Shown: piece by piece, positions 9,591-19,051 of the stretch
Numbering within the stretch: position 1 is the stretch's first letter
Layout: every line of letters starts with the position of its first letter
DNA from: Thozetella sp. PMI_491
Lineage: Eukaryota; Ascomycota; Sordariomycetes; Chaetosphaeriales; Chaetosphaeriaceae
Reading direction: 5' to 3'
DNA: 64,000 nt
Assembly (NCBI GenBank): GCA_021432635.1
Contig: MU270120.1
Location: 92,540 to 156,539, forward strand
Notes under the pieces: generated by a model
The model's input: the letters and a program-made list of their open reading frames with translations, nothing else
Told to the model about the DNA's origin: nothing
The model's database searches: none
Program-made: the position numbers and the translations under genes

Positions 9591-10842
9591 CGTCGGGGCG
9601 AGGCGGGTGACCTCGTCGCACAGCGATTGCCGCGACGGGGCGTAACCATCAGAGCGCGGCGGTATCCTGGGTTGGTTCCGGCTTCGGGTGCTGCTGCGTC
9701 TTCGTGCGTTGATGGGGGCAAGGTCGGGGGTCGGGGGATCGGGGGATCGGGGGTGGGATGCAGGTCTAGCTGGTCCTTGGAGCTACGGAAGCCGCAATCA
9801 AAGACCCGCGATAAGCACGGTGGCGGGCCAGTGTGTGGTGCAGTACCGAAGCGGCCGGCAGCTGGGAGGCCAATCGAGCAATCGCGCGGGAGAGAGTGGC
9901 TGGTCGGGATCAGAGCTTGCTGGTCGTGGCAGCATAGGATGGGATGTGGTGGAGGACAGGCCGGAGGGGGCGTGGTTGAATTGGATCGATGGGATACGTA
10001 TCCCTCGCAAGTTGCCGATCCACTCTGACGAAGCGAGCGGGCGGCGGGCAGTTGGCCGTCCGTCCGCCTGTCTGGCTGTCTGGGGCTGGTCACGCTGTTC
10101 CCCTGTGGTTTCGCCTGCAGCGGCCAATGGGAGGCTCTTCTCAGCACGGCCCCTGCGCCCCTGGCAGCTGGGATCTCGGGCTTTGCATCATCTCGCAACT
10201 GCGCAACTTCTTGGGCCAAAATGTAGAGCAAAAGACACGACGAACGGCGGACTCGCCGTCTCGTGCCCTGTTACCTACCTTACCGTGTTGCCCTAGTTAG
10301 CCTTTGGCTTCCCCTCACTGCAAGAAAACTCTGTTCGACAGGCCGGCCGTGCCACGAGATTGTCGTTGTCCTGTCCGCCTGAGGCTTTCCCCGTCGCTAG
10401 CGGCATGTCAACCTTAATTATTCGTGCCCCTCTAAGATTGCCTCGGCGGGACATCGTCCCCGCCGCCCTCTTTCAAGCTGGCCCCTTCCCCCTCCAAAGA
10501 GCTCTCGTACCTAGTAGAGCCTGGACCGCCGCGTCTTTGTCATGGCGGCCGCGCCGCCGATCAACCAGAGACTGGCAGTGAACACGCCTACCAATCGATC
10601 ATAATCAGCAATATAAGGTCCATTGTGTTCGGGTCCCGTGAAACCTGCCAAGGCTGTAGCCGAGATACTGGTCTAGCCACCAGGATTCGTGACGGGGCGG
10701 CAATGAGGTTTGCGGGTTTCTGTTATAAATATTTACCCCATCCTCCTCAAAGGGACCGAAATACCAAGTCCTTAGGCCCCATTGATGTCACCCACTGCCA
10801 AGTCTTGTCCCCCCCAAGCAACTCAGCTCCCAAACTTCTTTG
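9591..10842. other. Intergenic, LysM upstream region
   Basis: 1.25 kb between two minus-strand genes. It may hold a 5' exon or long leader of the LysM gene near 9591-9800, where its frame remains open. Otherwise I see no supportable gene. Confidence 0.5.
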
Positions 10843-12246
10843 TTAGTAAGGGCTCCAAAATAAATGCTCGGCGTCCCAAACGGATCCTAGCCGCCTCCGT
10901 TCTACCAGCCTCTCTTGCGTGTGAAGTTCGCCTAGGTCCATGTTCGGGCGCTGGTTGTTGGCGAGCGTCCGTGCAGGCGCTGCCTGGTCGTTGCTAGCAA
11001 TGTTCAAAAACTCTTCTGTATAGATATCCAATGCCTCTTTGGTTCCGGGGGTGCTGCAGCTTCGGAAGGTGCTCGCCATGACGCCGCGGTCTCGGATCTC
11101 GAGGAATTTGGGCTGACCCTCAGAACTCTGGCCGAGGGCCATCGACTTCCGGACGCTGAATCGCGACCAGATACCGATGGTGGGCTTTGCATCTGGGTAC
11201 TGCTCTCCCACTTGTAGCCACCTGTCGAAGCTGGTTTTTAGGGTGGCCGTTTCTACAGAATGGAGGAAACGGCTGCAGATGTCCTTGTGCCCGCCGTGCA
11301 TATTTAAGACCTCGAACGTGTTGTTCGCAGTAGCCATTGGGACGAATACTGTTTCTGCTTTGATGGCTTTGCCGCTGAGATTCTCGTCGAGGAGCCGTGA
11401 GGCGGCTTGCTCGGCCTCCTCAGGTGGTCCATAGTAGGATCCTGATAGCATGATCATGGGTGCCCCAGGGGCCGGGGCATTGGGCGGTGCCCTCATGAAG
11501 AGCATGGTAACGACCAGGGCGGGCGGTGGATCGACGAAGCGTGCAAATGTGTCAGCCGCAAGGTCGATAGCGCTGGGTGGGAAGATGAGCCTGCGTGTCC
11601 AGATGCTGTCATCCCTCATCGCCAAGCCCGCGAGAGGCCAAATCTTCACGACCACGGAAGTGACGACACCTAATCCATGCCCAGCACCGCAGAGGGCACC
11701 AAAAAGTGCCCTTTCCTCGCCTGTCGAGGACAGGTCGACTTCGGCCTTTCTCCCGTCCGCAGAAATGAGCTGGAACGACTCGACAGCATCGACCATGAAG
11801 CCGTGGTGGCCATTGATCACGCCGTTGCCGCCGCCAAGGATACAGCCAACATATCCCACACTGTTAGAGTTGGGCCAAAGGGTGTAGAAGCCTTGGTCGG
11901 TGACCGCCTTGATAACCTCACCGGTCGTAGCACCACCACCCACTCGCACGGTGGCGGCTTCCTTGTCGACGACGACGCTATTGAACGCCTTTAAATCTAG
12001 GTACAGGGTCTTAGGGGTGACGGGGACGAAGGAGCCATGGCCACCGCTGGCCGGCAGGAGGGTCAGACCCTTTTCTTTCGCCAGGCGGATAGCGTCGATG
12101 ATATCGTCCTCGCTGTGGGGCTTCACGATCAATGCCGGGAGCTCGACGTTGTTGTCTGACCACCGCGATATGACATCCCTGGGGCTTTGGGAGGAGGGGT
12201 CCGGTGTAACGACCTCGCAGCTCAGAGGCCCAATAGAAGTTGTCAT
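10843..12246 (-). CDS. FAD-linked oxidoreductase (PCMH/BBE type)
   Basis: An intronless 467-aa flavoenzyme starting at the ATG of MTTSIGPLSC; the frame is open further upstream but this ATG matches the family's usual spacing. The FAD-binding PCMH domain shows LTLLPASGGHGSF, where H70 is the usual site of covalent 8-alpha-histidyl flavin attachment, then VRVGGGATTGEVIKAV, and SVGYVGCILGGGNGVINGHHGF around 129-150. The C-terminus ends with a short berberine-bridge motif (LGSVWDAEHLFWSP). No signal peptide is present, unlike many secreted carbohydrate oxidases of this family. Its neighbours are not a biosynthetic cluster, so a substrate cannot be assigned. It is divergent from SMC2. Confidence 0.85.
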   Translation of the reverse strand: MTTSIGPLSCEVVTPDPSSQSPRDVISRWSDNNVELPALIVKPHSEDDIIDAIRLAKEKGLTLLPASGGHGSFVPVTPKTLYLDLKAFNSVVVDKEAATVRVGGGATTGEVIKAVTDQGFYTLWPNSNSVGYVGCILGGGNGVINGHHGFMVDAVESFQLISADGRKAEVDLSSTGEERALFGALCGAGHGLGVVTSVVVKIWPLAGLAMRDDSIWTRRLIFPPSAIDLAADTFARFVDPPPALVVTMLFMRAPPNAPAPGAPMIMLSGSYYGPPEEAEQAASRLLDENLSGKAIKAETVFVPMATANNTFEVLNMHGGHKDICSRFLHSVETATLKTSFDRWLQVGEQYPDAKPTIGIWSRFSVRKSMALGQSSEGQPKFLEIRDRGVMASTFRSCSTPGTKEALDIYTEEFLNIASNDQAAPARTLANNQRPNMDLGELHTQERLVERRRLGSVWDAEHLFWSPY

Positions 12247-13092
12247 GATGGATGTTGAAGAATACTTGATGTTGGTATACAAACTTAGTTTTGGACGTGT
12301 GACTGTAGACTTGCAAGACACGAGAATGGGATCAAGGCACTCAGGGCACCCCGTTCGACTTGTAGGATTTTTAAGCTTGAGACCCAGTCTCGCCGACTCT
12401 AGTCCGCTTCGGAATTCGTCAGCAGTCAGCACTACACTGTTCGGCTGAGGAGACGGGGTACTGTAATCAACTGCCTAGGATGGATGCTAACTACTCCGTA
12501 CGCTCCTGCTTGACCTGGAAATCTACACAACGGTAGGGACGATGACAAGTGCAAACATCCCGATTTTGTGTCGGCTTGGATGCCGTATTTGTCCAGTACT
12601 AACCACTACGACGTGAGTAATCTATACATACGAGTCGAGGCTCCCTAGTATTTGTGGGGTTCGTCGGTTCAAGGGATCCTTGCCTCGACCCAGAAACAAC
12701 ATGCAGGTGTCGTTTATATCTCGATATAGTAGGTACACGATGCATGCATCCCTAGACAGATACCTTATGGAGGGAGGTAGGTGCTTGCCCCGCTGTACAC
12801 CATGCACGACGCAGTGCACAATGCTGCAAAGAGCTCTTAAAATCTCTCCGTCAGGGACCGGTGCAGGGGATTAGCATAGGCTGGCGTTTTGGGACTAAGA
12901 TTTAGTATTTTCGGAATAAGTAAGAAAGTAAAGTCTAGTGCACGGGCCAACTATTGTGGGGAACGTCGTTGCTAGCGGGGGTTAAAGTAAACAAAAACGC
13001 GACCCGCGTTGTTTGCGATCGCCCCCCTTCGATCTCCAACATCAACAACCCGACAAACGACGCCGGCGACCCGACAATTCGACAGCGCCAAA
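12247..13092. other. Divergent promoter region, FAD oxidoreductase / SMC2
   Basis: 846 bp between two divergent genes. No gene is visible. The SMC2 side carries an ACGCG inverted repeat about 83 nt before its ATG. Confidence 0.6.
12996..13010. promoter_or_regulatory. ACGCG inverted repeat (MCB-like) before SMC2
   Basis: AACGCG-ACC-CGCGTT forms a perfect 6-bp inverted repeat with a 3-bp spacer, 83-97 nt upstream of the SMC2 ATG. ACGCG is the core of the MluI cell-cycle box bound by MBF-type factors (Mbp1/Swi6) at G1/S genes. Cell-cycle control of SMC2 is inferred. Confidence 0.45.
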
Positions 13093-16000
13093 ATGAGGGT
13101 TACAGAAGTTATTATTGACGTAGGTTATGGCATGGCGATACCGTGTTTATCATCATATCTAATCCATGTGTGCAGGGCTTCAAGTCGTACGCCGTCCGAA
13201 CGGTAATTTCGGGATGGTAAACAAACCTCTACGAGAAACTACGGGAGGCCTACTGACAAGACGTAGGGACGAGAGCTTCAATTCCATCACCGGTCTCAAT
13301 GGAAGCGGTAAATCCAACATTCTCGACTCTATCTGCTTCGTCCTGGGCATCACCAACATGTCCACCGTGCGAGCGCAGAACCTGCAGGTGTGTGCTGCTT
13401 CCCATGGCCCCCATCCCTCTTGCGCGCGGAAGCTCACACCGTGTTAGGATCTCATCTACAAGCGTGGTCAGGCGGGTGTCACAAAAGCGAGCGTCACCAT
13501 TGTCTTCGACAACCGAGATAAGAAGAAGTCACCGATCGGGTTCGAGGAATATGCCACAATCAGCGTCACCCGGCAGATCGTGCTCGGCGGCACCTCCAAG
13601 TACCTGATCAACGGCCATCGTGCCCAGCAGCAGACTGTTCAGAACCTATTCCAGTCGGTTCAGCTTAACATTAACAACCCCAACTTCCTCATCATGCAGG
13701 GCCGCATCACCAAGGTCCTCAACATGAAGGCTGTTGAGATCCTCGCCATGATCGAGGAGGCGGCCGGTACCCGCATGTTCGAGGACCGGAGAGACAAGGC
13801 GCTCAAGACGATGGCCAAGAAGGAGATGAAACTGCAGGAGATCACGGAGCTCCTGCGTGACGAGATCGAGCCGAAGCTCGAGAAACTACGAACGGAGAAA
13901 CGCGCTTTCCTCGACTTCCAACAGACACAGAACGACCTCGAGCGGCTGACGAGGGTAGTCGTGGCGCATGACTACGTCAGATGCCAAGAGAAGCTGCAGC
14001 AGTCTGCGTCCGACCTCGAGGCCAAGAAGCAGCGCCAGAGGGATCTGGAAGATTCGGCCACCCGGCTCAAGAGCGAAATCTCGCATCTGGAGGAGGACGT
14101 GCAGCGGGTCAAGGCGCAGCGCGAAAAGGAGCTGCGCAAAGGAGGCAAGGCCCAGGCGCTTGAAGAGGCTGTTAAGAAGCACTCCAACGAGCTCGTGCGC
14201 CTGGCCACCGTCATGGACCTCAAGAAGACGAGCCTGGCCGAGGAGCAGGAGCGAAGGACAGCCGGCGAGAAGAATGTCGCCGAACTAGAGGCCCTCCTGA
14301 AGGAGAAGACCAAGGCGTACGAGAAGATCAAGGCCAAGTTTGATGCGGCCAAGGAAGATCTCGAGAAAAAGTCGCAGGAGGCCGAGTCCAAGGAGGAACT
14401 GCTGCAGACCCTCCAGACGGGCGTTGCATCCAAGGAAGGCCAGGAAAATGGCTACCAGGGCCAGCTACAGGATGCCCGAAACCGGGCCACCGCCGCCATC
14501 ACGGAGCAGGAGCAAGCGAAGCTCAAGATCGCCCACCTAGAAAAGAGGATAAAGGAGGAGGAGCCGCGCGCCAAGAAGGCCAAAGAGGCCAACGCGGGCC
14601 TCCTCAGGGAACTTGACGGCCTCAAGTCGCAGGCCCAGAAGCTCGAGAAAGAGCTCGGCAAGCTCGGCTTCCAGCCGGGAACCGAGGAGGAGATGTACAA
14701 GCAGGAGAGTACGCTCCAGCAGACGATCCGCGGCCTCCGCCAAGAGTCGGACGCCTTGAAGCGCAAGGTGGCCAACATTGACTTCAACTACTCGGATCCG
14801 GTCCCGAACTTTGACCGCTCCAAGGTCAAGGGTTTGGTTGCCCAGCTCTTCACGCTCGACAAGGAGCACACCCGGGCCGGCACTGCCTTGGAGATCTGCG
14901 CTGGCGGCCGTCTCTACAATGTCGTCGTCGACACTGAGGTGACGGGCACTCAGCTGCTCCAAGGAGGCAAGCTCCGTAAGCGTGTGACCATCATCCCCCT
15001 CAACAAGGTCGCGGCCTTCAAGGCATCTGCCCAAACCATTGCGACCGCTCAGAAGATTGCTCCTGGCAAGGTGGATTTGGCCCTCTCTCTCGTTGGGTAC
15101 GACGATGAGGTCTCATCCGCGATGGAGTACGTCTTTGGTAATACCCTCATCTGCGCCGACGCGGAAACGGCAAAGACGGTGACCTTCGACCCCAACGTGC
15201 GCATGCGCAGCATTACGCTCGAGGGAGACGCCTATGATCCCTCTGGCACCCTCTCGGGTGGCAGCTCTCCTAACTCCAGCGGCGTGCTGGTGACCCTCCA
15301 GAAGCTCAACGACATCACCAGGCAGCTCAACGAGGCTGAGACGTCGCTGAACGAGCTCCAGGCCAAGATCAGCCGCGAGAAGTCGAAGCTGGACCAGGCT
15401 AAGAAAATCAAGCAGGAGCTGGACCTTAAGGCGCACGAGATCAAGCTCGCTGAGGAACAGATCAGCGGCAACTCGTCCTCATCGATCATCCAGGAGGTCG
15501 CGAACATGAAGGAGACGATCACGCAGCTCAAGGAGGCCATGACCGAGGCCAAGAACAAGCAGGCCGAGGCGAATGCCGACGCCAAGCGGATCGAGAAGGA
15601 CATCAAGGACTTCGATAACAACAAGGACGGCAAGCTTGTGGAGCTGCAGGCATCGCTCGATAAGCTGCGCGCCTCACTGACCAAGATGGTCGCGTCCAAC
15701 AAGACGCTCCAGAAGGAGCTACAGAGCGCCCAGCTCGACTCGGAGCAGGTGTCGGGTGATCTTGCCGCCGCCCGGGAGCAACTGCAGGAGATCGACCTCG
15801 CCATCAAGGCGCAGCAAGAGGAAATCGAGGATCTCGTCCGGCAGCAGAACGACCTCAAGGAGACGTTCGACGCTGCCCAGGCCCAGCTCGATGACGAGCG
15901 CACCAAACTGCACGTCTTTGACGACGAGCTGCGTGCGCTCGAGGAAGCCACGCGGTCCAAGAACGCTCGCATCGCCGAGGAAGGCCTGGAGATGCAGAAG

Positions 16001-16925
16001 CTTGGCCACCAGGTCGAGCGCTTCCACAAGGAGCAGCAAACGGCCGTGCAGACCGTCGCGCATATGGAGGAGGAGCACGAGTGGATTGCCGACGCCAAGG
16101 ATCAATTTGGGCGGGCGGGCACGCCGTACGATTTCAAGGGCCAGAACATCGCCGAGTGCAAGGCCACGTTGCGCAACCTGACGGAGCGCAGCCAAGGCAT
16201 GCGGAAGAAGATCAACCCCAAGGTCATGAACATGATCGACAGTGTCGAAAAGAAGGAGGTCTCGCTCAAGCACATGATGAAGACGGTCATCCGCGATAAG
16301 CGCAAGATCGAGGAGACCATCGTCAGCCTCGACGACTACAAGAAGAAGGCGCTGCACGAGACATGGGAGAAGGTTAACCGTGACTTCGGCCAAATCTTCT
16401 CGGAACTGCTGCCCGGTGGAAGCTTCGCTAAGCTGGATCCACCTGAGGGCAAGACTATCAGCGACGGTCTAGAGGTCAAAGTATGCCTAGGCAACGTTTG
16501 GAAGCAAAGCTTGACCGAATTGAGTGGAGGTCAGAGGTATGTGCCTCCCCCCGTTTCCCCCGTTCCCTTTCACTCCTTCTGGATCCCACCGTCCCTGCCC
16601 TATGCACATCCTATTCCCGCGACTATCCGGTAGGCTAGAATATACTAACGTGTCTTCCAGATCACTCATCGCTCTATCGCTCATCATGGCCCTGCTGCAG
16701 TTTAAGCCCGCGCCCATGTACATTCTGGACGAGGTTGATGCCGCGCTCGACCTGTCCCACACGCAGAACATCGGCCGTCTCATTAAGACGCGATTCAAGG
16801 GCTCGCAGTTCATTGTCGTTAGTCTCAAGGACGGCATGTTCCAGAACGCCAACCGCATCTTCCGCACCCGCTTCAGCGAGGGTACCAGCATGGTACAGGC
16901 GCTGACGCCGGCGGATATGAAATAG
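13093..16925 (+). CDS. smc2: SMC2, condensin core ATPase
   Basis: One of the two SMC subunits of condensin, which compacts mitotic chromosomes. Five exons (13093-13119, 13176-13216, 13267-13387, 13448-16536, 16661-16925) give 1180 aa, the expected length. The N-terminal head begins [23 protein letters not shown] with Walker A GLNGSGKS at residues 32-39. A coiled coil, the hinge around [26 protein letters not shown], and a second coiled coil follow. The C-terminal head has the ABC signature LSGGQRS (split by intron 4) and Walker [12 protein letters not shown], with D-loop DLSHTQNIG. The three 5' introns are 50-60 bp and clustered; intron 4 is 124 bp. Identity as SMC2 rather than SMC1/3/4 rests on the N-terminal and [13 protein letters not shown] sequence. 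Confidence 0.97.
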
Positions 16926-17331
16926 AAGGAGCAGGCACGGCTTGGGACGGATGGGTTCTGATTGTACGACTTAATGAGGGACGGGCATCAAGCGGCTGCA
17001 ATCGGCGCGACAGGATGCTATTTTGGATTATCCGTTGCGTTCGGGATACCTCGTGAGTTATCAATGGGTAAATGTGGACATGATGACTGCGTGCTGGGTT
17101 TTGGACCGGTTTAATGATTTGCTTTTTATCCCCTTCCAACAGCGGAAGGTATGCGGTACGGGGCCGCTCTATGTCTTTAGTTCTGTCTTCAACTTCGCAA
17201 TATACTGGATGGTGATACAAGTACAAAGCTGTTCCTACGTCTGTAAGCTTGGGATTTGCCACGGCCTTTATACCCCCTTGTGTGACACTCCTTATAGTCC
17301 GACTGCTTACTACAGAGACAGAGGCCCCCCC
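16926..17331. other. Convergent intergenic, smc2 / MOSC
   Basis: 406 bp between converging genes, likely both 3' UTRs; no gene seen. Confidence 0.6.
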
Positions 17332-18695
17332 TTATCGTCTCTCTAAAACTTGGATCTCCATTCCCACCTCTAGCCAGCCCTCCGCGTGGTCGATCCCAGC
17401 GCCAGTGTTCTCGAAAAGAGGCGTGACCTGCACGCCCTGATCCGCGTTCGGGGAACGGGAGACATGGAATGTGGAGGCCTGGCGTCTGCTCAGCCGTCCC
17501 GGTTCGAACCGAATTGACGCCCAGGTCTCCTCATCCTGGGGCTCCACGCCGTCGACTGCCGTGATATGTTAGCCCCGTATATAATTGTCTTGGGTAACCC
17601 CGCTGAGCTCAGATGGAGAGGGAAGGAACGGACCGAAAATACTGGCCCGGAGCTGGCTCGGTTCTAGACCAGAGGCCTGGCCACCCTTAGACGGTTTCTC
17701 ATCATGAATCTTGGCGCTAGAGATGTTGAAGAGATGTAATGGATACTGCAGTTGGTTAGCCTTGTTGTCTCAAACAAACAGACACACGGAAGCGAGCCCA
17801 CCGTATCCTTGGCGGCTACAACAGCCTGAGGCCCATCGTTCTCCATGGTTGCGCGCCGGTATGCCTCGCGCATCTTTGACGGGTCCATGCGAAACAGGCC
17901 CAGTTTGTTGCTCACGCCGAGGTACAACTGCAACTCGCGGGGCAGCTCGCTCGAAACATTCAGCGCGGCCACGGTGGCCTTCTGGACGAGCACCTCGTCC
18001 CACTCGTAACCGTACGCCTCGATTTCCCCCTTGGACGGAAATGCCACAGACAGCACGATTTCCTTCTCGGGCACTGCATTTCGCCCCCGTGCCAGCTTAG
18101 CAGCTATCCAGCTTAGAACGCCCCGGAACCCCCGCTCCTGCCACGGGAACCGCAAGACCAGGAAAGCATCGCTCGTCTTGAAGGGCTCACCCTTGTGCTT
18201 AATGATGTCCGGGATGTACATGTCGGCTGAGACGGTTGACAGCAGCGGAAACTGGCGCTGCGTGACCAACTCCCAGCGGTGCTGGTTCTTCTCCTCTTCG
18301 GCAGCGTCGAGGCTCACCGGAAAGGGGCTCTTTAACTGCGCGAAGGCGAAGAGCCGATCGTGCTCGAGCCCGATCGGGAGCACCTTGCTCTGCGCAAGCT
18401 CGATCCCCTTGCACGACTGGACCGGATAGATCCAGAGGTTCTTAATACGCCGACCGGAGGAAGCAGATGCTGTAGCCGGTTTCGATCCACCACCCCGCGC
18501 CGAGCCGGGCTCGATGCCGAGGCGGTTGTGAGTCTGGAGAATGGCATCTGTTCGGGATGGCAGAACAGGCGGAAAGTAGAGGAAGAGCGGCAAGAGGAAG
18601 ACAAAGATGGTAAAGGCGACGAGGGCAATGCCAGTCACATCCAGCGCCTGGCTGTAGCTGACTGGTGCCGTTTCGTCGATGGATGCCGCCGACAT
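17332..18695 (-). CDS. Membrane-anchored MOSC-domain protein lacking the cysteine loop
   Basis: Related to mitochondrial amidoxime-reducing component (mARC) and the MOSC tail of molybdenum-cofactor sulfurase. Exons 18695-17802, 17745-17634 and 17555-17332 give 409 aa. One N-terminal membrane helix (GIALVAFTIFVFLLPLFLYF) precedes the MOSC N-terminal barrel (IKNLWIYPVQSCKGIEL, GLEHDRLFAF). The MOSC core includes KDTYPLHLFNISSA, RASIFVDG and the C-terminal TPLFENTG ... LEVGMEIQVL. The start MSAASIDE has a good context. In the C-terminal part the stretch that normally carries the molybdenum-ligand cysteine (a CRTVRC-like loop) is reduced to about ten residues (VSRSPNADQGVQ) without cysteine. Intron 2 uses a GTCCGT donor, the least certain splice. 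If the model is right, cofactor binding is doubtful. Confidence 0.8.
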
Positions 18696-19030
18696 GATAT
18701 CCGCCGGGCGTGCCGGAATATTTTTTAAGCGGGCGAGAGCGATAAGGAGAATCACAGACGGCGTGAGATGCTCTTTCCGTTCCCGAGCCCGAGCCGGGGC
18801 TTTTCTCGTTCCGAGCCGTTGTGACCTGCAGCTAGCCCCAGCTTCCCTAGTTCTCCAGAACTGCGGTTAAGTCGATTCTTTTCGAATCAGAATTCCACGA
18901 CTAGGCGGTAGCGTGTAGAAGCTCTGTGAACAATGGTAGGTTAAGCTGAAGGTGTCCTTTTTTATTCGATGATTTTGGGGTTCTTTTTCGATTGCTTCTA
19001 TGGGCCCAAGCTCCTGCGCTTCAGATATGG

Positions 19031-19051
19031 GTCGATGTTTGAAACATCGAC
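19031..19051. promoter_or_regulatory. 21-bp perfect dyad upstream of MOSC gene
   Basis: GTCGATGTTT and AAACATCGAC are exact inverse complements around a single central G, 336 nt upstream of the MOSC ATG. A partial GGG/CCC extension flanks it. This could be a dimer-binding site or the base of a hairpin. It is not a known motif to me. Confidence 0.5.

Noticed and set aside
9575-10231. 218-codon minus-strand frame upstream of the LysM gene
   Set aside because: Composition is Pro/Arg/Ser biased with no family signature and it overlaps the LysM start in another frame. More likely leader or promoter sequence.
10843-12432. Upstream start of the FAD oxidoreductase at 12432
   Set aside because: The 62 extra residues precede a well-placed ATG, look like leader sequence and are not part of the flavoenzyme family.
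15232-16393. Long minus-strand frames inside SMC2
   Set aside because: Shadows of the highly biased coiled-coil codons of SMC2.
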